This document shows positions 8,284-17,638 of a DNA stretch of 40,608 nt, piece by piece (position 1 is the stretch's first letter; the number at the start of each line of letters is the position of its first letter). A program made the translations under genes and the position numbers. The DNA lies in assembly GCA_023133415.1 (NCBI GenBank), contig JAGLWM010000010.1, positions 1 through 40,608 on the forward strand, given 5' to 3'. The notes beneath the pieces are model-generated. The model did no database searches. It was not told the origin of the DNA and worked only from the letters and a program-made list of their open reading frames with translations. The stretch comes from Candidatus Pacearchaeota archaeon (GTDB taxonomy: Archaea > Nanobdellota > Nanobdellia > Pacearchaeales > GW2011-AR1).

Positions 8284-8296
8284 GGTATATAAACGA
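8284..8296 (+). promoter_or_regulatory. Candidate TATA box for TFE gene
   Basis: ggtatataaacg about 20-30 bp before the ATG at 8315, consistent with an archaeal leaderless promoter. Confidence 0.5.
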
Positions 8297-8314
8297 AATT
8301 TTATTTTATTGAAT

Positions 8315-9088
8315 ATGCAAGTTAAACTTCTTCATGATCTCGTCGAGGAAATGGCTGGTGAGGGCACTGGAAAGATTGTTGATATTTTGTTTAAGAAGAA
8401 GGATGTTAATGAATTTTTGATTGCAAAGAAGATGGAATTGACAATTAATCAGATTAGGAATATTCTGTATAAGTTGTCTGCGGATAATTTGGTTTCGTTT
8501 ATTAGGAAGAAGGATAAACAAAAGGGTTGGTATATCTATTATTGGACGTTGAATACGGAGAAATGCTTGATGAAGTTAGAGGACTCTTTGAAGGCGAAGA
8601 TTAGAAGTTTTGAGGAAACTTTGAATGATCGTGAGACGAAGCGGTTTTATGTTTGTAAATCTTGTGATATTGAAGTTGGAGAGGAGAAGGCGTTGGAAAA
8701 TGGATTTAGTTGTGAGGAGTGTGCGGATATTTATGAATTGAGTGATAATAGTCGACCGATTCGTGAGGCGAAGACTTGTATCACTCGGACGAAAAGAAAT
8801 TTGAGTTTGATTGAAAAGGAACTTGAAGAAGTTAGGAAAAAAAAGGCGACTGCACGAAAGAGGGCAGCGAATAAGTTGGCGAAGGAAGAGAAGGCTAAGA
8901 AGGAATTAATGAAGAAGGCCCGGGCTGCTGCGAGGAAGAAAGTGGTTGGGAAGGTTGTTAAGAAGAAGGTTGTTAAGAAGAAGGTTGTTAAGAAGAAGGT
9001 TGTTAAGAAGAAGGTGGCTAAGAAAAAGGTTGTTAAGAAGATTGGTTTGGCTGGTAAATTGAAAAAGAAGATTGTTAGGAGGAAATGA
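8315..9088 (+). CDS. tfe: Transcription initiation factor TFE (alpha) with long Lys/Val-rich basic tail
   Basis: Winged helix plus C4 zinc ribbon (CKSCDIEVGEEKALENGFSCEEC) plus VVKKK repeats at the C-terminus. Confidence 0.85.
   Translation: MQVKLLHDLVEEMAGEGTGKIVDILFKKKDVNEFLIAKKMELTINQIRNILYKLSADNLVSFIRKKDKQKGWYIYYWTLNTEKCLMKLEDSLKAKIRSFEETLNDRETKRFYVCKSCDIEVGEEKALENGFSCEECADIYELSDNSRPIREAKTCITRTKRNLSLIEKELEEVRKKKATARKRAANKLAKEEKAKKELMKKARAAARKKVVGKVVKKKVVKKKVVKKKVVKKKVAKKKVVKKIGLAGKLKKKIVRRK
8954..9043 (+). repeat. 15-bp in-frame tandem repeat gttgttaagaagaag
   Basis: Four perfect units 8954-9013, then two degenerate units (gtggctaagaaaaag, gttgttaagaagatt). Confidence 0.95.
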
Positions 9089-9792
9089 TGGGAGAGTGGT
9101 TTGAGCAGAAGTTTGGTGGTGGTTATGGCGTAAAGCAGTCTTATCGAAGGAAAGCTATTGGATCTGATTTATCTTATACGAGTATTTTGATAGGAGTGAA
9201 TGTTATTACCTTTATTTTGTTCTTTACTTTTCTTGGATTTGTTGATGAGGGGCAGTTGGTTTCTTGGGTTGCTTTAATGCCAGCTGTGATTTTGAGTGGA
9301 AAAAATGTTTGGACATTTGTTACGAGTATGTTTATGCATGCGGGAATTGGGCATTTGTTTGTGAACATGATATCGTTGATGTTTATTGGAAATTTTGTTG
9401 AAAAGTTGATTGGAAAGAAGCGATTTATTTGGTTGTACTTTACTGGAGGTCTTTTTGCTGGGTTGTTTTTTGTTTTGATTGCTTTGGCTAGTGGTGTGGA
9501 TTTGAATGTTTATGCGGTTGGGGCGAGTGGTGCGATTTTTGCTTTGGGTGGATTGTTGGCAGTTTTGACTCCGAGGCTTCCTGTTTTGGTCTTCTTTATT
9601 ATACCAATGCCTATGTGGGCTGCTATGGGATTTTTGATGTTTGGTCTTTGGGCATTGTCATTAGGGTTGGGATTGCCGATTGGAAATGTCGCGCATTTTG
9701 GTGGTTTAGTTGTTGGAATTGGATATGGGTTTTATTTGAGGAAACGTTATCCGAGGAAGACTAAAATGATTAGTAGATATTTTGCTAGGTGA
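9085..9792 (+). CDS. Rhomboid-family intramembrane serine protease
   Basis: GIGHLFVNMISLMFIG, GASGAIFALGG (catalytic Ser), HFGGLVVGIGYGF (catalytic His). ATGA overlap with TFE stop. Confidence 0.9.
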   Translation: MMGEWFEQKFGGGYGVKQSYRRKAIGSDLSYTSILIGVNVITFILFFTFLGFVDEGQLVSWVALMPAVILSGKNVWTFVTSMFMHAGIGHLFVNMISLMFIGNFVEKLIGKKRFIWLYFTGGLFAGLFFVLIALASGVDLNVYAVGASGAIFALGGLLAVLTPRLPVLVFFIIPMPMWAAMGFLMFGLWALSLGLGLPIGNVAHFGGLVVGIGYGFYLRKRYPRKTKMISRYFAR

Positions 9793-9849
9793 GATGATAA
9801 GGAATGAGTTTGTGAATAATTTTATATAGTTTTGATTTAACCCTATTTT

Positions 9850-10452
9850 ATGAAGAAGTTTTTTATAAAAAATTATTTGAAGTGTTGGGAATTTTTTTGT
9901 AAAACTCGATGGTTTTTTGTTTTTGGTTTTGGGATTTTTGCGTTAACATTTTTGATTGGGTTTGCTTTTCCTGTTTTTTTTAGGGCGGAGATTTTTGGGA
10001 TAGTTAAAGGGTTGGTATTGGCGATTGAGGGAAAGAATACATTGGAGTTGATTGGTTTTATTTTTTTGAATAATTTGCAGGCGAGTTTTATGGCGATGGC
10101 ACTTGGGATTTTGTTTGGGTTTTTCCCGATGATGACGTGTATTGTGAATGGGTATTTGCTTGGATTTGTGGCACGGGAGGCGGTTATGACAGATGGAATT
10201 TTTATGATGTGGAAGATTTTTCCTCATGGAATTTTTGAGTTGCCGGCTGTGATGTTTTCGATTGGGATTGGATTCCGATTGGGTTGGTCGGTTGTGAGTG
10301 ATGGATGGCATATGGTGAGTGGTAAGAGGAAAACAAGGGAGAATGGATTGGGGTATAATTTTAGAGAAGGCTTGAGGTTTTTTGTTTTTGTTATTGTGCC
10401 GTTGTTGGTTGTGGCTGGGGTGATTGAGGGGATATTGGTGAAGTTGATGTGA
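9850..10452 (+). CDS. Stage II sporulation protein M (SpoIIM/DUF95)-like membrane protein
   Basis: FIFLNNLQASFMAMALGILFGFFPMMTCIVNGYLLG...FPHGIFELPAVMFSIGIGFRLG. Confidence 0.85.
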   Translation: MKKFFIKNYLKCWEFFCKTRWFFVFGFGIFALTFLIGFAFPVFFRAEIFGIVKGLVLAIEGKNTLELIGFIFLNNLQASFMAMALGILFGFFPMMTCIVNGYLLGFVAREAVMTDGIFMMWKIFPHGIFELPAVMFSIGIGFRLGWSVVSDGWHMVSGKRKTRENGLGYNFREGLRFFVFVIVPLLVVAGVIEGILVKLM

Positions 10453-10498
10453 CTGGAAATTGTATACTAAAATTTATTTTGCATTTACAGGTTGGAGT

Positions 10499-11758
10499 TT
10501 AATAAAAGTCGAAAATTGATTTTTGTTTATTATAATTGTTTAGTATCCATGATTTTTCGTTGATTTGTTTTATTGGGGTTTGAATTCTTGTGCTGATATT
10601 GGCAAAAGCGTCTTCTACGGTATCGAAGTGTTTTGGTTTGTTCGCGAATGTTCTTCTTGCTGTTTCTCTGACGATGCCGACTCCTAAAGGGGCGTAGTAT
10701 TCTGGGAGGATTTCCCTGAAGATGAGGACAGTTGTTTGGCGTTTTATTTTTATGAGATGTTGGGTTAGTGGAAGGCGCATCGCATAATAGCCGCCGGCGA
10801 CGTTTGATGCGTACGCTTTGCGACCGCTAAAACTTTCATAGTCTTGAATTAAGCTGAAAGTTTTGTGATTGGTTTTTTGTTTTTTGTTTTCGGTATGAAT
10901 GTTGCACTCTTCGTGAGTGCTTGATTCAGAGTAGGTTGAGCCAGAAATCCATGTTTCGATGGCTTCGAATGAGAAGTGTCCGGGGAGAAGGAGGGCTTCA
11001 ATGTGGTTTCCGAGAAAGTTGCCGGAGTATAGTGTTATTTGGTTTATTTGCTTGAAGTATCGGATTTTTTTAAGATGTTGTTTTGAGATTGTGTCGTCGG
11101 TTGCTGTAATGGACCATCTTGTTGGAACCATTCGGCGATTGATTTTTTTGCCGAGTAGTCCGATTGAGAGGAGTTTTTGGAGGTGGTCGATTTTTGTGTT
11201 TGAGGCATATAGCTCTTGAATTGCGTTTGTTGTTTTGATGTCGGTATCGTTGATGAGATAGTCAACTTTTCTTGGGACGTGTGGGTTTTCTTCTAGGATT
11301 GCTTTTTTGATTGGGGCTGGGTTTGTCATTGGTTGGAAGATTTTGTCAACTGTGAATTGGAGCGTTGGTTTTTTCTTTAGAAAGATTTCGGTTGAGACGG
11401 GTTTGGATGAGAGAGCGAGTTCTTGGGTGACTTGTTTTATTTTTTCGTTGCCTTTGATGTGGGTTTTTGATTTGCCGTAGATTAGCTGTCCTCTTAGTCT
11501 TAGAATGTTTGCTACGGAGAAATTTTGTTTTGACCATTCTTCTGCGCTTGGGAAATTTGAGATGTTGTCGTTTTCTGATGGTGTGAGGATTCCGGAATTG
11601 ATGTAGGGGTAACCGATTCGTCCAACGAAGATTTCCGGTGCGGATTTTCCAGAGAAGTGGAGTTTTGGTTTTGGGGCGTTGTCTATGAATTTGGCGAGAA
11701 TTTTGCAGGGCTTGCCGCAGAGTCCTTTTCCCTTGCAGCGAAGACATAGGTTATCCAT
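10499..11758 (-). CDS. NreA-type DNA repair protein with C-terminal PIP-like motif
   Basis: N-terminal CLRCKGKGLCGKPC; SAPEIFVGRIGYPYINSGIL; RKAYASNVAGGYYAMRLPLT; C-terminus QKSIFDFY. Confidence 0.88.
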   Translation of the reverse strand: MDNLCLRCKGKGLCGKPCKILAKFIDNAPKPKLHFSGKSAPEIFVGRIGYPYINSGILTPSENDNISNFPSAEEWSKQNFSVANILRLRGQLIYGKSKTHIKGNEKIKQVTQELALSSKPVSTEIFLKKKPTLQFTVDKIFQPMTNPAPIKKAILEENPHVPRKVDYLINDTDIKTTNAIQELYASNTKIDHLQKLLSIGLLGKKINRRMVPTRWSITATDDTISKQHLKKIRYFKQINQITLYSGNFLGNHIEALLLPGHFSFEAIETWISGSTYSESSTHEECNIHTENKKQKTNHKTFSLIQDYESFSGRKAYASNVAGGYYAMRLPLTQHLIKIKRQTTVLIFREILPEYYAPLGVGIVRETARRTFANKPKHFDTVEDAFANISTRIQTPIKQINEKSWILNNYNKQKSIFDFY

Positions 11759-11797
11759 GTGTGGCTAGAGCAATATCGGTTTAAAGAAATTGTTGTG

Positions 11798-11983
11798 TTA
11801 GTCTTTGAGATTACTTAGTCCTATTAGGATAAACATTGCACCGATTCCAAGGAGTGTCCATATGAGGCCGCCTTTTAGAAAGAGTGTTGCTGATGTTCCG
11901 AAGTCTGCCCAGTTGGTGATCCAGATGTAGATTGGAACGAGTAAAAAGATTAGCCCGATTAGTATTTCTAGAAATTTGTTCAT
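11798..11983 (-). CDS. Small two-TM membrane protein (61 aa)
   Basis: Hydrophobic ORF with ATG start. Confidence 0.55.
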   Translation of the reverse strand: MNKFLEILIGLIFLLVPIYIWITNWADFGTSATLFLKGGLIWTLLGIGAMFILIGLSNLKD

Positions 11984-12065
11984 GTATGTATTAGGAAATT
12001 TATATTTATAAATTTTATTGGGCTATAATGGATATTTTTATAAAGAATAGGATGTTGTATTAACT

Positions 12066-12332
12066 ATGAAAAAGGTGTTTGGTTATGTTGTTTCGGTTTT
12101 TGGGATTTTTGTTATGGCTATTGGTTTTGGGGTGATTCCTGTTAAATTGACGTTTTTGGAGATTGCTGGAAATTATGTTGCTGGGATTGGGATTGTGATG
12201 ATTGTTGTTGGGATTATGATGTCGCTTGAGAGGAAGGATGTTGGAAAGAAGGCGAAGAGAGGAGAGGATGAGGTTCCGATTTATGAAGGTGTTGGGAAGA
12301 AGAGGCGGGTTGTTGGGTATCGGAAGGAGTAG
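12066..12332 (+). CDS. Small two-TM membrane protein (88 aa)
   Basis: Two hydrophobic helices then a charged tail; ATG start. Confidence 0.6.
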   Translation: MKKVFGYVVSVFGIFVMAIGFGVIPVKLTFLEIAGNYVAGIGIVMIVVGIMMSLERKDVGKKAKRGEDEVPIYEGVGKKRRVVGYRKE

Positions 12333-12336
12333 TTAA

Positions 12337-13137
12337 TTAAATATTGTCTTCAATTATTTTTATCCATTTATCTCTTAATCTATCATATTCATGGTCTGAA
12401 TAAAATTCCCTATTGTCCTCTAATTTTTTTAATTCGCTCTGTGCCTCTACTCTTGATTTAATTTTCATATCTTTCCATATTTTCCTAACAGAAGACATGC
12501 CGAAATATTTGTGTATACGACTATCGAATCCTACTGCTATTAATGCAAATCCCAGTCCTATCCAATATATTACATTGGCTTCTCCTATTTTGTCGTATCT
12601 GAATATCCAGAGCGCTATGAATGATATTATATAAACTGCCCAGCCTATTTTTCTTCCGAAAGATCCTAATTCTGATTGATGAATGAAAAAGAAAAATATG
12701 ATTAGAGGAAGAAACATTGTTATGCCAATCGCTAGTGTTCCATATTGCAATAGAATTGCTTGGACAAATTCGTCTGGAATATATCTTACTGACAGAATTG
12801 CTATCGCACTTGAGACTATCCATTGAATTGGTCTATTTTTTTTCCCTCCAAATATGGTATTTTTCTTTATGACAGTGTAAACAACTAAAAGAATTATTGA
12901 GAAAAGGAGAATTTTTGCGAATAGGAATTCGTCGAAAGTGTTGATGTCAAGTATTGTATCGGATATGAATTGGATTAAGAGGACGATGATTTCACCAAGG
13001 CCAGTTAGAAGTTGCTCAATGCCTTCGACTGGACCGGCGCTTACAAATGAAGTCATTGATAGTATGAGGAAACTGATGATTCCGCAGTTGGTAGTTGGTA
13101 GTTGGTAGTTGGTAGGAGTTGGGGTGCTCTTTTTCAT
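12337..13137 (-). CDS. Hypothetical multi-TM membrane protein with heptamer-derived N-terminus
   Basis: Signal/TM at N-terminus, several TM helices; resembles ORF 13212-13928. Confidence 0.7.
   Translation of the reverse strand: MKKSTPTPTNYQLPTTNCGIISFLILSMTSFVSAGPVEGIEQLLTGLGEIIVLLIQFISDTILDINTFDEFLFAKILLFSIILLVVYTVIKKNTIFGGKKNRPIQWIVSSAIAILSVRYIPDEFVQAILLQYGTLAIGITMFLPLIIFFFFIHQSELGSFGRKIGWAVYIISFIALWIFRYDKIGEANVIYWIGLGFALIAVGFDSRIHKYFGMSSVRKIWKDMKIKSRVEAQSELKKLEDNREFYSDHEYDRLRDKWIKIIEDNI
13086..13127. repeat. Heptameric tandem repeat agttggt x4 plus degenerate units
   Basis: agttggt at 13086, 13093, 13100, 13107, then aggagtt, ggggtgc. Confidence 0.9.
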
Positions 13138-13211
13138 GTTGGGTTTAGATGTTTTAGGTTTATATAATTTAGTATGGGAATATTTATAAAGAATTGTTGG
13201 ATTGAGTTTGT

Positions 13212-13928
13212 ATGGATGTGAAGAGGTTTTTGATTTTAGGGATGTTGGGAATGTTTTTGATTTCTATGATGGGGGGGGTTTTGGCTGATGGAGAGGATTA
13301 TTCTGAGGAGGCTTTCGAGACTGGGAGGGAAGCTATTTCTTTTGCTGGTGGATTTTTTAATGCTCTATTCACTCAATTTTTTGGAGAGGGAGAACAATTA
13401 ACTCGTTTTTTCTTTGCTTTATTGTTAGGAATGATTATTTATTCTGTAATTAATACTTTATTTAAAGATAGCAGTGGAACTGTGCGGTGGATTATAACTG
13501 GATCGGTAACCGCCTTGGCTTTATTGGGATTGCCGGCTGGATTTTTAGAAGCTATTAGGACGCAGTATAGTGCTATGGGTGCCACAATCCTAACAATTAT
13601 TCCCTTTATTATTGTCTTAGTCTTTTCTCTTAAGTCAGAAAGTGTTTTAATAGCCAGGGTAACTTGGATTTTTTATGCGTTTTATTATCTTGCTATGTAT
13701 TTTTATATTATACTTACTGCAGATGCTGGCTGGTTAACAACTGCTAATATTCCTTATCTTGCTGGATTTTTTGCAGGAGCATTTATCTTTTTCGTTGTTG
13801 GTAGAATAAGAGGTCTAATATTCATGGGAAAACTTGAAGGACTTGAAGAGAGAGGGATGAGTAAAGTGAAAAAAAGAAAGCTGCTTCAAAGAATTCAAGA
13901 TGAAGATCTTGGAAGATATGCATCATAA
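13212..13928 (+). CDS. Hypothetical secreted/multi-TM membrane protein, putative paralog of 12337-13137
   Basis: N-terminal signal then TMs; RWIITGSVTALALLGLPAGFLEAIRTQYSAMG versus QWIVSSAIAILSVRYIPDEFVQAILLQYGTLA. Confidence 0.75.
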   Translation: MDVKRFLILGMLGMFLISMMGGVLADGEDYSEEAFETGREAISFAGGFFNALFTQFFGEGEQLTRFFFALLLGMIIYSVINTLFKDSSGTVRWIITGSVTALALLGLPAGFLEAIRTQYSAMGATILTIIPFIIVLVFSLKSESVLIARVTWIFYAFYYLAMYFYIILTADAGWLTTANIPYLAGFFAGAFIFFVVGRIRGLIFMGKLEGLEERGMSKVKKRKLLQRIQDEDLGRYAS

Positions 13929-13974
13929 CTTTTGATTTGTAAACTTTTTTAAAGATTTAATTCTAGTTTAATTT

Positions 13975-14601
13975 ATGAAAAGAGTTGTTTTGTTATTGGT
14001 TTTGTTTGGGTTGATGTTTGTTTCTGCTGTGGATGAGCCGACGACTGGGATTGGAGGAGAGGATGTTGAGAAGATTACAGGTGCGATTGAGGATTTGCCG
14101 ATTGACCCCGAGACTGGTGAGATTGATTTTGAAAAGTATAAGCCGTTTAGGACGAAGGCAGATGAGAGGATTGCTGCGATTAATGAGTATGTTGGGCCGA
14201 TTACGAAGGTGCTTTGGGGAGTTGAGTTGGAGTTGAGTTGGAGTTTTATTTTTTCGGTTATTTTTTGGATTTTGCTGATTGAGTTGATTTTGATGCCTGT
14301 TAGTGAGATTTTTGATTGGAATTTTTTGTGGAGTTTGGTTGGGAGCGGGATTATTGCGAGTTTGGCTATGCAGGGATTTGGGAAGGATTTTGTGATTTGG
14401 ACTGAGAGTTTAGTGACGCAGTGGTATATCGGGGCTGTGGTTATTGTCAGTGCGGCGATTTTTGGGGTTATTTATTCTGTTTTGATGAAGTACTTTGGAA
14501 AGATGAGGGAGGCGGAGGCGAGAGCGCAGACTGAGCGAGATAGGGCAGTCATTCATGCGGAGAGAAAGCTTGCGGAGAAAGAGTTGAAGGGTAGGAGTTG
14601 A
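13975..14601 (+). CDS. Hypothetical secreted/membrane protein (208 aa)
   Basis: Signal peptide, three hydrophobic segments, charged coiled tail. Confidence 0.7.
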   Translation: MKRVVLLLVLFGLMFVSAVDEPTTGIGGEDVEKITGAIEDLPIDPETGEIDFEKYKPFRTKADERIAAINEYVGPITKVLWGVELELSWSFIFSVIFWILLIELILMPVSEIFDWNFLWSLVGSGIIASLAMQGFGKDFVIWTESLVTQWYIGAVVIVSAAIFGVIYSVLMKYFGKMREAEARAQTERDRAVIHAERKLAEKELKGRS

Positions 14602-14621
14602 TATTTTGGTTTCTTGAGGGA

Positions 14622-14852
14622 TTAGTACTCTTTGATAGTTTTCTTTGGTTTTGTCAGAGTTAGTATTAGGAATAGTGTTGCTATGAGGGAGAGTATTAGA
14701 GTTAGGGTTGCATAGGATGTGGCCTGGGTTGTTCCGATGACAGCTCCGGTTGCTAGGTTTTCGCGGAGGATGCCGGTCGTGGATGTTGTGATTATTAGAA
14801 GTGATGTCAGATTGATTGCGAGTGAAATGCAAAGGAGGATGCCGATTATCAT
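14622..14852 (-). CDS. Small two-TM membrane protein (76 aa)
   Basis: Hydrophobic ORF with ATG start. Confidence 0.5.
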   Translation of the reverse strand: MIIGILLCISLAINLTSLLIITTSTTGILRENLATGAVIGTTQATSYATLTLILSLIATLFLILTLTKPKKTIKEY

Positions 14853-14956
14853 TTTAGTTTTTGTATTATTTTTATTTGCATATAATTATGGATGGGAATA
14901 TGTTTAAAATTCTTTCTGAATAGAGAGATTTATATATTTTGAAGGTATGTGGTGGT

Positions 14957-15907
14957 ATGGTGATAGTGTATTTGCTTTTTGTTTTGGGGCTTGTTTTTTT
15001 GGTTAAGGGAGCTAATTGGATTGTTGATAGTTCGTCGTCGATTGCAAAGCGGCTTGGTGTTTCGAGTTTGTTGATTGGTTTGACGATTGTCGCTTTTGGA
15101 ACGAGTTTGCCAGAGTTGATTGTGAATTTGTTTGCTGCTTTTGAGGGAGCGAGTGAGGTTGCGTTTGGGAATGTTGTTGGGAGTAATATTGCGAATATTT
15201 TTTTAGTTTTGGGAATTGTGGCGTGTTTTAGGAATGTTCGATTAAAAAGGGAGACTGTTTGGCATGAGATTCCATTTGCGATGTTGGCTGCGTTTCTTTT
15301 GTTTATTTTGACTGGGAATTTGTTTGGGATAAAAGAATTTTTAACTAGAGATGATGGATTGATTTTGTTGGGTTTGTTTGGAGTTTTTCTTTATTATGTT
15401 TTTTTGATGGCGAGAAAGAATACAAAATTTGATGTTGGTTCGGTTAGTGGGGATTCGAAATTGGAAATTGGCGTGAAGTTGGTTTTGGGAATTGCTGGGA
15501 TTTATTTTGGTGGTAAGTGGGTGGTTGACGGTGCTGTTTTGATGGCGAGTCAGTTGGGATTAAGTGAGTTCTTGATTTCGGCGACGGTGATTGCTTTAGG
15601 GACGAGTTTGCCGGAGCTGGTTGTGAGTGTTGTTGCCGTGATGAAGGGGAATGTTGATTTGGCGGTTGGGAATGTTGTTGGGAGTAATATGTTTAATGTG
15701 TGTTGGGTTTTGGGAATTGTGCCATTGATTTCTCCACTTAGGATTCCTGTTTTTATTGGGCTTGATATTGGAGTTATGTTTTTGGCAATGTTGGTCTTGT
15801 TTATTTTTATGTTTATTGGGAAGAGGCATGAGTTGAGGCAGGTTGATGGGATTTTGTTCTTGTTGCTTTATGGATTATATATATTGTATGTTATTTATCG
15901 GGGATAG
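14957..15907 (+). CDS. Calcium/sodium antiporter (CaCA family, YrbG-like)
   Basis: Two alpha-repeats: GLTIVAFGTSLPELIVN...GNVVGSNIANIFLVLG and ATVIALGTSLPELVVS...GNVVGSNMFNVCWVLG. Confidence 0.92.
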   Translation: MVIVYLLFVLGLVFLVKGANWIVDSSSSIAKRLGVSSLLIGLTIVAFGTSLPELIVNLFAAFEGASEVAFGNVVGSNIANIFLVLGIVACFRNVRLKRETVWHEIPFAMLAAFLLFILTGNLFGIKEFLTRDDGLILLGLFGVFLYYVFLMARKNTKFDVGSVSGDSKLEIGVKLVLGIAGIYFGGKWVVDGAVLMASQLGLSEFLISATVIALGTSLPELVVSVVAVMKGNVDLAVGNVVGSNMFNVCWVLGIVPLISPLRIPVFIGLDIGVMFLAMLVLFIFMFIGKRHELRQVDGILFLLLYGLYILYVIYRG

Positions 15908-16017
15908 GTGGGGAATGAAGTTGAGCTTCGCGTTTTTGATTTTTAGTTGTTGGTTTTTGGTAGTATATTGTGTGGTTCGACCGCGCTAGTGATGATAATA
16001 GATTGGGGTGGTGAGTT

Positions 16018-17043
16018 TTAAAAGAAATCAGATAGTCCTTTCTGTTTTTTAGATTCGCTTAGTGTTTTTAATTTTTGTAAACCTGAGTCGATTCGGGATT
16101 CTGAGAAATCGTATTTCAGGAGGAGTTGTTTGATTTTTTCTTGATCTGGTTTTTTGAATTCTATGTTTTCTATATATTCGGATTTGTATTCGTGGAATTG
16201 TTTGAAGACTTCTTGCCAATCGAAGATGAAATTGAATTTACTTGAGATGTATTTGAATATTTCGATTGGGTATTTGTATTTTTGGATTATCTCTAGGGCT
16301 CTTTTTTGACCGATTCCCTTTATGCCTCCTGGATTATAGTCAGTTCCGACGAGGATTGCAAGACAGATTAGCTGGTCTCTGTCGATGTTAAGTTTGTTTA
16401 GTACTTTTTGGAATTCGATTAGTTCTGGTTTGATGTCGATATAGAGGCCAGAGGGAAGTTTTTTTCTTCGTGCTGAGGTTAGGTTTCGGATTAGGTATGG
16501 AGTTGCATAGAGTAAGGCGTCGTAGTCTTGTGATGCTGCCGCATAGACTTTGCCTATTCTGGCTAGGGTTGCTGCTTCGGCTTCTCCTTCGGAGGGAGCT
16601 TGGATATATGGGATTCCTAGAGCGGTTAGGAGTTCTTTCGATTCTTGGATTATTGTGTCGGTTATTTTTACTGTTCGACCGCTGTATTTTCTCATTGCTT
16701 CTATGTCCTCTTTTAGTTTGGCTTCTGCATATTTTTGTTCGGCTATTTTTTTTGCTTCTTTTCGTTTTTCTATTTCTTGCTGTTTAAGTTCTGGGGGAAT
16801 TCCATCAAAGATGTAGACTGGTTTGATGCCTTCTTGGAGGAGATTTAGGTTTCTGTAGAATAGGCCAGAGAGGTGGGATGTGATTCGACCGCTTTTGTCT
16901 TGGAGGGGTGTGCCGTCGGGTTGGCGGATTGTTGTTAAGAATTGGTATAGTGTAACATAGGCGTCGATTGCTATGGTTTTGCCTTTTAGGTCTGAGATTT
17001 CGATTTCTTTTTTGGGGATGATTTGTGAGATTTGGACGCCCAT
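16018..17043 (-). CDS. fen: Flap endonuclease FEN1
   Basis: KGKTIAIDAYVTLYQFL, YIFDGIPPELK, PSEGEAEAATLARIGKVYAAASQDYDALLY, GTDYNPGGIKGIGQKRAL; C-terminal PIP box QKGLSDFF. Confidence 0.96.
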   Translation of the reverse strand: MGVQISQIIPKKEIEISDLKGKTIAIDAYVTLYQFLTTIRQPDGTPLQDKSGRITSHLSGLFYRNLNLLQEGIKPVYIFDGIPPELKQQEIEKRKEAKKIAEQKYAEAKLKEDIEAMRKYSGRTVKITDTIIQESKELLTALGIPYIQAPSEGEAEAATLARIGKVYAAASQDYDALLYATPYLIRNLTSARRKKLPSGLYIDIKPELIEFQKVLNKLNIDRDQLICLAILVGTDYNPGGIKGIGQKRALEIIQKYKYPIEIFKYISSKFNFIFDWQEVFKQFHEYKSEYIENIEFKKPDQEKIKQLLLKYDFSESRIDSGLQKLKTLSESKKQKGLSDFF

Positions 17044-17073
17044 TGTTTTTAGAGGAATTATAGATTGATAAAA

Positions 17074-17523
17074 TTATTGGTTTGGGAAAGTGTATCCTAT
17101 ATCTTCAAGACATTTTATAGAAATTCCTCTGGTTTTTTCTCCTCTGAGCATTTCGGATATGGCGGTTCCACATTTCTGGGAAATTTTACTTTTAGGGGGC
17201 TTGATTTCTACTTCCATTGATGAATTTTTTTCTGATATTGGAGCTGTTCGAAGATTGTGTTTGCCGGTATAGTAGGATAATAAAGATAATGCTTTTTCCA
17301 TTGGATATTCCCTATCTTTAAAAAAATCTTTGTCTTCCTTTTCATATTGCACAAAATGCATTATTTTTTCATTATTTAGGGTATATAAAAAATTCAATGT
17401 GTTTTCTGTTGATCGTTCATTGTCTCCTTTGTATTCCATTTTTATGATGGTTTTTTGTCTTTTTCTTTCTTCGGCAATTTTTCGAATTAAATCGCTTAAT
17501 GTTTTTATATTTTTATTTTTCAT
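17074..17523 (-). CDS. Hypothetical protein (149 aa)
   Basis: ATG ORF; no family recognised. Confidence 0.6.
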   Translation of the reverse strand: MKNKNIKTLSDLIRKIAEERKRQKTIIKMEYKGDNERSTENTLNFLYTLNNEKIMHFVQYEKEDKDFFKDREYPMEKALSLLSYYTGKHNLRTAPISEKNSSMEVEIKPPKSKISQKCGTAISEMLRGEKTRGISIKCLEDIGYTFPNQ

Positions 17524-17638
17524 ATGATTATTTTTGAATATAAGATTTTATAAATGTTTTGAATGTTGTTCTTTTGTAGTGACTATTATTTTCTTGTCTG
17601 AGTAGAAGATATATAAAGTTGCGTTGGCTTCGATTTGC

